DNA of 64,000 bases from Aquilaria yunnanensis. Taxonomy: Eukaryota; Streptophyta; Magnoliopsida; Malvales; Thymelaeaceae. Under the pieces are notes generated by a model. It saw nothing but the letters and a program-made list of their open reading frames with translations. It searched no databases and was not told where the DNA came from. Where the stretch lies: positions 113,199,413 to 113,263,412 of the forward strand of contig CM077593.1 in the NCBI GenBank assembly GCA_039654915.1, written 5' to 3'. Positions 49,124 through 61,267 of the stretch are shown piece after piece. A program made the position numbers and the translations under genes. Every line of letters begins with the position of its first letter. Within the stretch, counting starts at the first letter, position 1.

Positions 49124-49863
49124 TGGTTAGTTTATGTTTATGGTAATTACCTTAAATTCGTAACTTTAAATGTAAATTGATTTCATACTTGTCATTTGTC
49201 AATTATTCTAATTACACTAATATAATCTTCTACTTATTTTACTAGCTTGCTACTGGTGGTGGTTGTTTTTGTGGATTGTGGAGGATTGCTGTTGCTGTTG
49301 GTTTTTTCTTGGTGCTTGCTTGGTGGACCGGAGGTTATCCTTTTGTAATTGGTGCTGTTTAGTTTGAGCCGCGCTTTGTATTTGTGGTTTGTTACTTATG
49401 GACTTGTAGCTGTACTTTGTTGCTTATGGACTTCAGGACTTGTAGTTGTGGTTGACTAGCTTGTGAACTATTTTTATTTCTATTTGGCTTTGCCTGTTGC
49501 CATGTACTTGGCACTTGACGGACGCCTCATATGTTTCATGTTTGTAGTAAGCTAATTGACTTAGAATTAGCTAATGACAATGTAGGCACTTGGCAAATGT
49601 AAGTGCATCTGTGTATGTGTTGGATTGTTGATTATTATGTGTTATGAAGTTACATTTATGGGTAAAATGTGTATTTTTTTATACATTTATGTTTTGCATT
49701 CCAGACCCGATCCAACCCGACCCGATCCGTTTTTTTCGGGTTAGGGTCGGTTCGGGTTGGGGATCCAAATCGGGTCGGTTCGGGTCATAAATATCGGATG
49801 TCCATCTTAGTTGATTTTTTCGGGACCCGACCCTAACCCGAAAATTACACCCCTAAAACCAAC

Positions 49864-50706
49864 CCGACTTCCTTCTTCCCCTTTCTCCTCTTTCTTCCTT
49901 TCTTTGCCTCTTCTCTGTATTTCTAGTTCCTAAATTGATATTGAGAGTCGTGTTCAACTTTTGTTTTATTTTTAAGTGCATTTTGGGGTTTTTAATTAAT
50001 AGGTTGTACTTTTCTTTCTATAATTCGTAATTAAATCAAAACAATTTAGTACAAATTTCTGATTTTTATGTATTAATCAAATGATTAATTTCTATTTATT
50101 TTAAATTTATTTACACAATTTCAATTTATATAATACAATAATTAATACCATAACTAACATTTAAAAAGAACATAACCATACACACTGTCACAAAATTGTA
50201 GTAAATTACAATAATAGCAAAATCATAGCGAATGACATGGAATGCGTGTGAGGAATGCACCCCTAGCCTTAGGATTGGGGCCGTGAAAGCAATATCTAAG
50301 TATTTGGATTCTAGCCATTTGATTAGAATTGGCTAATTACTACAAGAAGTCTAAAAAACTGTATGCAAATAACCCACTCTTTAAGAAAATATATGTGAGT
50401 TGCTTTGGCCATGCAAATAACAAATAAAAATTTCCCATAGGACTTAAAACTACTTTACTAGCCAATGCAAGAAAAAGCTAGCACTAATACAGACAGGTAT
50501 TTATGAGACGGGTTTTACCCCAGATTGTCATCCCTAATATTGAGTTCGGAGGCTTGGAATTGAATTGTAGTGATGCTCCAATCATGCTAAACACATGGAT
50601 GGACCGGAAAAGGGAAATCCTAAACATATATGACAAGGCTCTATGCGTCAGAGCAAGTATGGACTCATATTGGTGGTGGGATTTCAAGTTCTCTAATGAA
50701 CAATTA
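49864..50706. other. Intergenic DNA between two hAT elements
   Basis: AT-rich, with no gene. Tracts such as CTGTCACAAAATTGTAG here and CTCACAATGTAATTGTTGCAG at 44.73 kb, on the other side of the hAT insertion, look related. The hAT element may therefore sit inside an older repeat. Confidence 0.3.
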
Positions 50707-50714
50707 GTCATAAC

Positions 50715-51595
50715 TAGGGGTGAAAGTTTTGGATTTTGAGCCAAAAATAGAAATAAATGGGCTTTTTAACAACCCAAAAATGCCAACCTAAATTGATCCA
50801 AAATGGGAAGAGAACCTGAAACGACCCTAACAGAAAAACATAGGGTTAGGGTTGGGTTGGGTTGGATTTACTGATACCCACTCGGTAGCCATTTCCTTTG
50901 TCTTTCATGGCCGAGGATGACGACGGAAAACGATGCGAAGGGCTAAATTAGAGGCTGCGGAGGATGATGCGATAGGCGAGGATGGCAGAAAGGTGATGCA
51001 ACTAGGAGGGGAGTGCGACGACAGGATGAGGATAGTGAAACAACGAGCGAAATACAGAGGACAACGAAGGTAACAAAAGTAGGAGGGTGGTGCGACGGTA
51101 AGGAGAGGACGAATGACGAACAAATGGCGATGAAAATCGAACAACGAACAATGAAGGAGGAAGGCTAAGGATTGACGAAGCAAGGAAGGGAGGAAGGGAG
51201 GTGACGGGCAAGGAGGGGCAAAACGACAGTGCGAAGAATGGACAAAGAATGATGACAAATGGCGATGGTGAAAGACGACAGTGAGGGTGCTAAGTGTGGC
51301 TAGCGGCTGATGATTGATGAAGGATTAGGGTTTGGGATGTTTGGTATTTATAGTATAAGTATGTAGGCTGGGCTGGGATGAGATTTGGATTGGAATGAAA
51401 ATGGGCTGAGAAAGTGGGAATTTCAAGCTGAATCGGATCAATTGGGTTTAATCCCAACCAACCTGATTTTTTTGCATCTTAGAAATGGTTCGGGGCTCGG
51501 GTCAACTCAAATGACAATAATTCCCTCCCCTCACCCAATCCTAACCCGAAAAATTGGGTCGGGTTTCGAATTAGGGTTAAACTCTTACACCTCTA
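50715..51595. mobile_element. Non-autonomous hAT element related to the 45-kb element
   Basis: Ends TAGGGGTGAAAG and CTTACACCTCTA with an 8-bp duplication GTCATAAC/GCCATAAC (7 of 8; 50707-50714 and 51596-51603). The subterminal AACCCGACCC or GGGTCGGG motifs match the 4.8-kb hAT element, about 860 bp away. The 881-bp interior has no transposase. A GC-rich low-complexity stretch (50.9-51.25 kb, GACGA/GGAGG) is unidentified. Confidence 0.88.
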
Positions 51596-51802
51596 GCCAT
51601 AACATGGTATCTCCCGTCTTCTTTGTTCCTGTCCAAAGAAAATAAAAAAAGTGAAACTGGTCCCTGCTTTTTTGTCACCTCATATAATATATTTTCAATC
51701 CTAATTCATGTCACTAATACACGTCAACAGCCTGCTAAAGTAATTCCTTGTGTTTGTATCTTAATTCTCCTGCTTTATGGAAATTCACATCCCTAGCCAG
51801 AG

Positions 51803-54800
51803 CTAACATGTGCCCTTTGCTTTGCTTATAGCAGAAGCACTTGATGTATGGCCTTCACCACCCAAACATGGAACCAGCCCAACTGGAATTATATTTCCAA
51901 GTTCATCATAACAAATAAAAGGAGCATGATACTGCAGCAGAAGATCATGACCATGGCCATCAGAAATTCCCTCAGCATTAAGCGGACCCCTAAGAATGCC
52001 TGACCCAGACCCAGACCCGGTCACGGGCCCACTTTGTCTGGGCTGCTTTTGGTAAAGCACTTTGGACACTACCAACTGTCCATCTTTCTCTTCTTCATTG
52101 GCTCCGATATGGTACTGGTGCATGACCCAGTTTGTCTTCTGGGGCTTTCTTTTCCGGCCGTAGTTAGTGTAGAGCACCAATATCTTCTTGAACCCTTTCA
52201 CTATCCCATCACAGGAAATGGGTCGGGTCCTGCCCGTTTTGTGCCACCTGGTTTCGCTTCCGTCTTCTTCCCCCTGCACTCTCCGGCGTTTTCTGCTCCC
52301 TGTTGTGTAGGCCTTTGACGGCCGGTTGAAGAAGTGCCGGACTTGGCTGTCTTTGCTTACTCCTGCAATAGTACCCATGAAAGAGTCATCGACCATGCCT
52401 TCTTTCGCCTGTCAATACGATTCTATTTGTAACATATGGCTTATAAAACATAAGACTTCAAGTTTCAAAATTTAGCCGTATATCACTTAGCAAAAGATAA
52501 TTTTTGTGATGCAAGTGTTTTGTGAATCAGTTATCAACTCGAGTCAATGACAAATAATATTATACATTACTCATAACTGTATAAACCGTACTTTGTGATT
52601 TTATGTAAGCCAAGCCAGATTTTCATCTGTGTATTATCTACTAAAACTGTGTCTCTTTCCTTCCTCTTAAAGAGTTTTTTTCTTCTCTTTTTGGTCTGTG
52701 TGAGTTAAAATGCTACTTTTATATCGAACAATGGAACTTTATGTTCACTTCTGATCCCAAAGGAAAATCTTCCAAAAATAACAATCGGCATCTTTTGAAT
52801 AGACCCTTCCCTCCTCCTCAGGAACTCATGATCATCTTTCAGGGCAACCTAAGGGCTAATAAGGGCAAACCCCATTAACAGCTTCCCCTTCAATTCCTCT
52901 GGTTCACTTTCCAGCTTTTCCTCTCCAGCCATTCACTCCTCTAGTCTGATCCAACTTTTCATTTCATTTCACCTCTTGCATATCCATTCTTTATCACTAT
53001 ATATCTTAACATGCATAACATAAACTTTTGAATCCAATCAAAACTCCCATCCGCCCTCTCCCCTTTTTTGTGTATAACTAAGCTATTGTAACTTTTTCGT
53101 AGAGATCAGATCATGTAAGAAGCAATAACTAAGATCGTCCCTCCAATCACTATATCTAGGTTTTTTTGCGATGAACCACGCTTAAAAATTTTTCTTCAAC
53201 ATGTCTTTCGTGTTTAATTTTCAGTATGTTTAATTCGTTTGCTTCACATTTGTGTTATGGTGGCTTCATGTTAATATCAAATTAGCACTGCCCTTCTCAC
53301 CTAGAATCAATATCTATTTTGCTTACTGAAAATAATTGGATGTTATGCCACATATATATACAGGGGTGATTCTTGCATCCATCCCAGCAGACTTGTGCCA
53401 GTGACGGCGCCTAACTTTCAATTTTTTTTTTCCAAATCTGTTTGTTTTGTTTGTTCGACAAGACTTTAATTTTAATCAGGAAATAATTATGATATTTTTA
53501 AGGATATTTTTATGAGAATTTATTTTATATTCTTAATGACTCTAAATCAATTATCATTTTTTTTTTAAATTTTTAACGTCAATCAATTCTTATCTAGTTG
53601 AAGATGAAGAAGACATAGATACAATAATGCAAAACTGGTTTGCATAAAATTGGCTTGAATTTTTACTTGTAATTTTTAAGGAAGAAAAGGGGTATTATTG
53701 ATTTAAATTTGATAGCTGAGAATTATCATCTAATCATTTCTATATCGATTATAAACACTAATAATGTTATAGGTTTTTATGCCAATTGTCTGTAGAATTA
53801 GACAAGTTAAACATTTCGTTATCAAATATAAATACTCAAAGGGAAAATTACCTACACCCCCTTGAGGTTTGGGAGAACCTAAACTTGTATCCCCCATTTT
53901 TCAAATACCTACACTAACCCCCCTAGAAAATTAATGTCGTCATCTACTGTTATGAAGAAAAGGAAAAATACCTATTGTAGCCCTCCTAGCTTTCTACCCT
54001 AAACATTTTGCCCACTAGCTTCTATATCTAGCAAGCTAAGCTTCATCTCCACCCATGCCTCCCCTTCTCCTCCGCTTTTGCCTCCCTTCTCTGCCTCCAA
54101 CTTCACCCCTGCCTCCTTGTCTCCTCCTCACCACCATGCCATAGGCCGCATTCCATGCCTCCCCTCCTCTCTGTCCTTGCCTCCCTCATCCGCCTCCACC
54201 TTTGCCTTCACCCCCGACACCTCTCTTCTTTCTTCGTTAATCATGCTTGCAAATCACTAGCCACAACTACCTCATCGTCGTTTGATTGCTAGGTGGTTCT
54301 CCTTCATCTCTAGTTTAGGCACGAGGGGTTCAAGAGGTTTGACGATGGTTAAGCAATCGAGAATCGTAGTCGTTGGGTTTGAGGACAATCGAACAGCCGT
54401 TTGATTTCTTCACTCGTTTGCCATTCTTGGAAGCCACAGGCACCAATAATTACCAGCAGATTGTTTCTCTTTGAACCTAGGTTGTTTCTCTTTGAACCTA
54501 GATTGTAATAGCCAACAATCGCCACCAACTCCTGCCTTTAATCAGTCTCTTGATTTAAGAACCCACTAGCCAGTTGTTTGGTTTTACGATTCTCATGCGT
54601 GATCGATTCAAACAGAGGGCCAAATGACTGAGGGAGATGCGATGAAGAATGAGTAGATCGGAGAGAGGGGCAAACAACGATGGCGATTAAGGATGAGCAA
54701 ACGGAGGGTACCAGATTTAATTGTTTAGACTTGTTTGGACGATATGGTGTGGCCAAATTTAGGTTGGATTCTGGGTAGGATTCTAGATTTTCTGGTGGAA

Positions 54801-57800
54801 GATTGAATAGAGAAGAAACACATAGCCTAATTTTTGAATTTATGGTTATTGATTCATTCTGGTGACAAAATCTAGGGTCATGGTTTGTTGGATTTGTGTT
54901 TGAGTTATTGTTCTTTTGATCTATTAGATTTCATTTTTTTGTTTACTGGATTTGTTTTTGAGTTATTGTTTTTTTGATCTATTAGACTTCATTTTTTTGT
55001 TTATAAGTTTTGTTTTTCCTAAGTTAGGGGGTTAAAGTGTTTGTGATTGAAGGCTAGGAGGAGAAAGTCTGGTATTTTCCCTTTTCCATAGTAACAGTGA
55101 ATAACGACATCAACTATTTAGGGGTAAGTGTAGGTATTCAAAACAGAGAGGACACAGGTGTAGGTTAGGGTATACCTCAAGGGGTCTAGCTAATTTTCCC
55201 ATACTCAAATTATCATATTGGACACCAATCTATCATACAGAACACCTGCACAATCAAACACTTGGACACCATATTCATATAGATTGTATACTCTCTTACT
55301 AGATTTAAACACTTAACTTATCGCGCTAAACATTCAACCACCTTAATCGGACACTTGGACACCATACAAACCTAAAACATATACTTAAACGGGTACATAA
55401 GATACTCTCTTACCATGTTTAGATACTCAACTTATTACATTAGACATCCAACTCTAACAACCATAATCGCACACTTGGATATCACATAAATAAAAGAAAA
55501 AAAGAGTTAAGACACCTTTATATATGGCATAAAAATCTTTGACCCAATGTCCATTTCTATTTATGAGATTTCTAATTCTATGTATAAAATATTCAATTAT
55601 CTCTACATAATATCTAACTTTATATAAAATATATCTAGGTTCATCTACATATACACGAGACACAAACATGTAAATAAGATACTTTCTAATTACCAAATTT
55701 AGACACTCAACTTATTGTACTACATATTTAATTACCACAATCTAACATTTAACACCACAATCAAACACCCATACACTATACAAACCTAGAATATATACTC
55801 AAACATATAAATAAGACACTCCCTTATTAGATGTAGATATTAACCAATCATGTTGTACATTCAATCACCACAAACTATGAATTGTTTCATTTTAAACATG
55901 GTATACAAGAAATGTTAACTAATTTAGATTCAAAAAGAATAGAAAACCGTAAAAATATGACTTGATTTTTTCACTTAAATATCCTTAAAGATAACATTAT
56001 TCTCTTCCAATTAAATGTAAAATTTGAACAATCAAGTTATCTAACCACACCACTTGAAATGACATGCAAACATTCAAACATTTGAAGCAAACACTAAAAT
56101 ACCAAAGCAAACAATATCAACCTAATAAACACTCTAAAGTAGACACTCTTAATTTATAATTAGACATTTGTACACAAATCTGCATTAGCGTTCCGTCTCT
56201 AATGGAGCTGACGGACGCGTTAGGCACGTTTTTATAAGGCCACCCTTTACTACATAACATGATTACAATAGTAAATATATATGGACTTTACAAAACAAAG
56301 ATTGTGATATATTTGGAAATTGTGAAGAACTTATTGGGAGGATTATTCTCTATAAAAAGAAAAAAAAAAACAGGGAGAATTTTTAGCCTAGGCTTCGGTG
56401 CCTATTTATGGATTGTGCAATGGATGAGATTAATTAAAATTGTGACCATGTGTTTTTTAATAATGGATATTCAGAAGTAGTATATATATATATGGAGAAT
56501 CGATCATTGCTAGCTAGAATGCCATGTGTTATTGAGGGTATCTCTGCAAGGCTTAGCCGAATATATATATGTTACTGGCGCGGAGGGAAAGAAATCAAAG
56601 GGTCTTTCAGAAGCTTTTTACAAGTCCTGAACGGCTTGCCGAATGCTGATCAGATTCTAAGTGCACTAGGCATCAATTAGAAATAGTGCAGATGTTTAGG
56701 AACTTATTCTAGTTTGCAATCATCTGATTTTGCCTTTGAGGCACATATATATGTTGGCTTTATTGTTTGAGTTTCCCTTTTAACGTAGGCTTGCAGTGCT
56801 GGATTCCCTATCTTATAAATTGTAAGTGCTGCTTGGTTTTTTAATACAATAAAATCTACACTAAAATTGAGATGTGTCCCATAAAAAAAAAAAAAAGAAA
56901 GAAAACTTTTATGCTCCTTTCCATGTTTTCACTCAATTTTTAAAGTGAAAAACCAACCTAGTTTTGAAGTTTTTTTCTCTTTTTAACATGAGTTTTTTTT
57001 TCTTTTATATCCTTAAAATAAGTTATGCCTTCATACTTTCAAGGAATAAAATTTAAAAAGTTGCCCACAATTTAAATTTACCTCCATTTACAATCTCTAG
57101 AAGAGGTAGGCTCAGACTACCGGATAGTATTGGTGGATTGGCTTATGAATCCTATTCAAACTATCTTCAAGGTTCATCTTAAGGTTGCTTCTGTTTATGG
57201 GTTTGCACTTTTTTCCCCCTCATTTTTTGTTAGGGTTTGTCGTTTCGTTGTTGAGGTGGTAGCTGCATTTTCCATGTTCATAATAGTTTCGGATCCTGTC
57301 ATTAATTTCAAGTTCTCCCCGAGGGGTGTCTGGTGCTGTATCTGCTAAATTTGAGAGGACAAACATGCTTCATTGTCATCAATTAAATTACAAGCACTTT
57401 ATATCTATCTAACATGCATGGAATTGAAAGATCATGAGGTGGTTAATTCCATTACAAGTGTGAGAGAGAGAGAACCTGGTAAATTTTCAGGGTGAGTGTA
57501 GCAAATCCCATTTGGGGTCTCGAGTGTTGGAATAAATTCATCAATTAGAGGATGAAGCTTGCCTCCGCCAGATTCAGACAACACTTTTGCCTCTAGATGC
57601 TCCAATATCTCTTGGTCTGTCGGGTCGAACTTCACACCCGCCGGTAAACCCGACAATTCATGAACTAATTCCCCAACCTGCTGATTCATTTAGCTAAATT
57701 TATTTATACAGTATACTTACTAAAAGAAAAAAAAATAAAACCCAGATAATCCATTTGTTTTAAAAATTGACCGAAGAAAAAAAAAACCTGATCAGCTGGG

Positions 57801-57907
57801 GTTTGTATTGCTTCGCCGCAAGATGGGCAGACAAGAGTCCGAAACTCCTGAACTTTAGTTTCGGTTTCGCGTTCGAGTTCGGCTTCCGGGTAATTGCACT
57901 GTGTCAT
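51803..57907 (-). CDS. NAC-domain transcription factor, SND2/SND3 (ANAC073/ANAC010) clade
   Basis: Nuclear transcription factor; SND2/SND3 act below the master NAC switches in secondary cell-wall formation of fibres and vessels. Three exons on the - strand keep frame: 57907-57788, 57677-57476 and 52362-51803, 882 nt, 293 aa. The N-terminus MTQCN and a CPSCG zinc-like motif (residues 28-32) are typical of this clade. The NAC domain spans about residues 50-217, with [82 protein letters not shown] and [17 protein letters not shown]. The C-terminal tail is short and Gly/Ser-rich. Exon 2 could start three bases earlier (CAGCAG acceptor). Intron 2 is 5.1 kb (52363-57475) and contains a MULE-like element at 53841-55200. 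No stop or frameshift is visible. Which clade member it is needs a tree. Confidence 0.92.
53841..55200. mobile_element. MULE-like TIR element in intron 2 of the NAC gene
   Basis: Ends GGGAAAATTACCTACACCCC and CTAGCTAATTTTCCC are inverted repeats of at least 130 bp. A perfect 9-bp duplication ATACTCAAA (53832-53840 and 55201-55209) flanks the element. The TIRs match those of the element at 37.1-38.5 kb. The 1,360-bp interior has a C-rich segment (54050-54230, CCTCC/CACC) and no transposase. A short perfect repeat (TTGTTTCTCTTTGAACCTAG, twice) lies near 54461-54502. Confidence 0.9.
55210..57475. other. Rest of NAC intron 2, 5' part
   Basis: AT-rich intronic sequence. 55.2-56.2 kb is dense in repeated AAACACT or GGACACC-like phrases, possibly an old degraded tandem array. 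Near 56.84-56.90 kb a TTAATACAATAAAATC tract followed by a long A run resembles the 3' end of a LINE or retrogene on the + strand, but no protein similarity was seen. Confidence 0.3.
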
Positions 57908-58103
57908 CTCTGTTGTTCTTCTGGAACGCCCATCCCAGAGCTGAAATTCTCTGTCTTAATTATTTTCAGAAACTGAAGAATAAAATGCAAAATTAAAAAA
58001 AATAATAATAGAGAAAAGAAACGGAGCAAGGTTAATGAACAGAGAAAACCAAGTATCGAAGCTCGGACGATGTTTTATCTCAGCGGGACCAGCTCATTTC
58101 TTT

Positions 58104-58104
58104 G

Positions 58105-58135
<31 letters not shown>

Positions 58136-58136
58136 G
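58104..58136. repeat. (GA)n microsatellite in the NAC 5' flank
   Basis: GAGAGA run interrupted by one AA, about 200 bp upstream of the NAC start codon and so probably in its 5' leader or core promoter, where it reads (TC)n on the sense strand. Such pyrimidine runs are common in plant 5' UTRs. Confidence 0.8.
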
Positions 58137-60084
58137 AATATATAATAGAGGTTGCTTGGCCCTCAAGTTCGGTTTTGCTAGTCTACACACGCCTCTATTT
58201 AAAGAATCAATCCTATTGGTCTGCGCTCCGTATGGTCCTTAACCTTTCGGTTGCCATTATCTTAAAGGCTTTACTTTTTATTTTTTTCCAAGAAAATACC
58301 ACCACATCTTGGCACTTCTCAGCTTCCTCCAGTGTATGGAAATGATTGTTGAGGTACTGAAATATTAAAACAAAAAATAAAATAAAATACAGGTTTGCAT
58401 CCAAGTTAATAGATCAGGAGTCCACTAAATCCCTTAAATTTTTTGGATTGCCCTTCACATTTCTGTGTGCTAAAGTAGCGTGTATCAGAAAATGAGAAAG
58501 CAAAAGAGAAAATGAAAACAGAGAGAAATTGGATCCGATTAATTAATTGTTTATAATTTGTAGAACTTCTTCACGAAGGAACGGAACAAGAAGGCTACCT
58601 GAAGCTTAAGCTGGAAGCTTTCTATATATACTTCTTCATTATATGTTGACTTTGACGTGTGGACAATTTTAGTCAATATCAAGAAGGTCCCCCTGATAAA
58701 AAGGTCCTGCTTTTGGTCTCTTCTGGTAACCCCAAACAAATGGGCTTTTATCCATTTGGTTTAAGTTTATCTCACATTTATCTAAAATAATTATTTTCAT
58801 TTTCACAAATTTTTATCTAAAATTAATGTTACTTAAAAAATTAATAACATAGGCATAATAATTTATTGAATACCATTTTTTATAGTGATTAAATTTTTAA
58901 AAAATTCTTACTTACTCATCCTAAAAAAGAAAAATTAAAAAAACTTAATCATATTTTTAAAAAATTTTATTCAACAGATTACTAGCTAAACCCATATAGC
59001 ATTAAATTTCAAATAATATTATTGGGTCTGCATAAAAAGCCTATAAAATGAAAATAGGTCATTATTTAATCCAACTTAAATGTACAAATCGCATATTTAT
59101 CTAAAAGTTGTTTTTATTGACCATTGAGTTAACCAATTGGTAAAAGTTATCTAACATAATTCTATGGTTAGATATTTAAGTCACCACAATGCACTGGACA
59201 GGGAAAGAGTTCAATTTGCATTGAATTTAACGCATTCTTTTGCATTATTCTTATATAAAGTGATATTTTGTCTAAATTTCTTAATTGGTTAAAATTTTTT
59301 TTAAAAAGTCTAAAAATTAATATAAATATTTTTCATTAATTTTTAACTTAACTAACCTAAAAAATTAAAATTAAAATTAAAATAAAACATTTTATTTTCA
59401 TAAAAATATTGTATAATTAGGTTTAAAAATTCTTAAAGTGTAGGGTTTCAATAAATTTATAATTTTAGTAAATAATCACTTTAAATAAGAATAATGTATA
59501 GTAATGCATTAAAACAAATGCAAAACAAAAGTGTGTGTTATAATTTTGGATAGGAGAAATTACAGGAACCTCTATATGATTTGGTCTGACATATACTTTG
59601 TCCATTTATTCTAAACAAACCTGGCTCTTACCCGTACTTATTTTATACTATTTGACAATAACTTTTAAAATTTTAATTTAATAGCCTGATAATTATACTC
59701 CAATAATTTCAAGTTGTTTGAAATTTTTCTTATAATTAATATAAATTTCAAAAAATATTATTATATTTTCAGAGAGTAAAAATTGATAATTTAAAATATT
59801 TATTAACTTTAACAAGATATTGAAGAGATTGAAATGATTGGAAGATAACTATTATATATTTTAGATTGAGAGTTCAAAATTTGCTACCGGACAATGTAAA
59901 AAAAAATATGAGTAAAATTTAGGTTTTTGAAAATAAGAAAGATAATGTGGAGTTTGGTTGAACCATGAGCAGGGGTTTTGTAATTTTTCGTTTTGGACAC
60001 CAACAAAAGAAAAAAAAAAGTGTAACTATTTTAAACAATATATCTAAAAATTATAAGCTAAGAAATGAGGATTTTATATGCATG
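58137..60084. other. NAC gene upstream region and intergenic DNA
   Basis: Upstream of the - strand NAC gene, then AT-rich DNA. No coding sequence or bounded element recognised. Confidence 0.35.
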
Positions 60085-60230
60085 GTAAAAGTTACCCCAA
60101 TTGAGGATAAAACTGGGGAAAGTTGGATTAGATGGTTTGGTCATATTCAAAGAAGAAGACTCATAGATATTGGTGCTTAAAAGTGTTAACGAAGACAACA
60201 AGACACTCATCGGTACGTATGAATTGTGAG
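60085..60230 (+). pseudogene. Scrap of an RTE-type LINE reverse transcriptase
   Basis: The frame reads VTPIEDKTGESWIRWFGHIQRR. This matches the conserved C-terminal block of plant RTE-clade LINEs and related RT pseudogenes (usual form IEDKMRE-RLRWFGHVQRRP). Only about 50 codons are recognisable before the frame is lost. Confidence 0.7.
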
Positions 60231-61259
60231 AATAAGAAAATCTTCTTTGAAAGAAATCGTCAGCTTGTGTTATTGTTTTATTATCAACCCAGCAAAAAAC
60301 TTATTTCCATTTCTTCTCGGAATTTAAGAACAAATAAAAAAAAAAAAACAGGATGACTACAGTATCTGAACACAAGTATTATTCATTTGGTAAAAATGTT
60401 GCGCTCTGTCACTTGCTAAAAACTCCAAGAGATGAAAACTGACAATCCAAACATGTCTCTGAAGATAAAATGCACTTGAGAAGCTAAACCGCACTTGTCA
60501 ACAATTTCAGGAGTTCAAATTAAAAGTTAGGTAGTTGAAAGGCAGAACATGCAATAATGTTCTCAGGCAAAAAAGCCACAATTAGCCACATCTAAACAAC
60601 AACCTATATGTTTGATCCAAGAGTATCAAAAATATTCTACGGGAATGTTGAAATTAGTTGCTAAATTTTGGTTACTTATGCATGCCTTGCCTGGTGATTT
60701 TAATAACTGCAAATTAACTTGGATTCCAGGTTATGCGGGAAAAAAAAAAAGGCTAAGAACGGATAAATAACAAAAGAGGCTAAGGTTCAAGCATGGGGTG
60801 GGCCCCATCGCTGCAAGTGGATTTACAAGCTGCGCAGCGTTGGTAAGGGACGCAGCAGTGGGTATAGCAGTGGACGTTAGGGAGAGGCTCGATTTGGGCA
60901 ATATACTGAGGAAGTTGGTTGTTTTGTTAGATCTGAAGCTGCAGGATTTTTAAGCTCAAAGAAGAAAGGTATAGCGTTACTAGGATACTTTCTGTTTTTT
61001 ATCTTAACAGATGGGCCAGTGGAAATGACGTTTGAGGGGGTAAAGTGTATATTTCCAGAAAATACGGGGAGAGTGTAAATAATACAAAGCATTGGGGAAA
61101 ACAATGTCATTTGCTCAGTATACAATGTGCTCTATAGTATGACTGATCATGGGTTCTGTTTGTGTGGGTTTAGGGTGGAATCGAACTAAACCGAAATTCC
61201 TTCGATTTCACAAAAGTAAAAGACAGTAAACAAAAGCATGCACTTACTTGTGCAGCTGC
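60231..61259. other. Intergenic DNA
   Basis: No supported gene. 60.78-61.12 kb is GC-richer (GGGTGGGCCCCATC, GCTGCGCAGCG) and could be a small gene fragment or element interior, but I recognise nothing in it. Confidence 0.3.
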
Positions 61260-61267
61260 CCCCAAGA

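Larger units (their letters stand above)
45022..49855 (+). mobile_element. Nearly intact hAT transposon (4.83 kb)
   Basis: Terminal TAGGGGTGAAAG and TTACACCCCTA repeats are flanked by a perfect 8-bp duplication AAACCAAC (45014-45021 and 49856-49863), the hAT superfamily signature. Both subterminal zones are dense in AACCCGACCC or GGGTCGGG motifs, the expected transposase-binding arrays. Order: left terminus, GC-rich leader (about 45290-45488) ending at a donor-like GTACTC, a probable 1.37-kb 5' leader intron holding aldo-keto reductase gene fragments, the transposase gene, right terminus. The perfect target duplication and near-complete transposase suggest a young insertion. Confidence 0.95.

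Noticed and set aside
50905..51258. Ser/Pro-rich - strand open frames
   Set aside because: They fall in a low-complexity interior of a non-autonomous hAT element. No start context or domain supports a gene.
52034..52318. + strand open frame opposite the NAC gene
   Set aside because: It is a shadow of the third NAC exon on the - strand.
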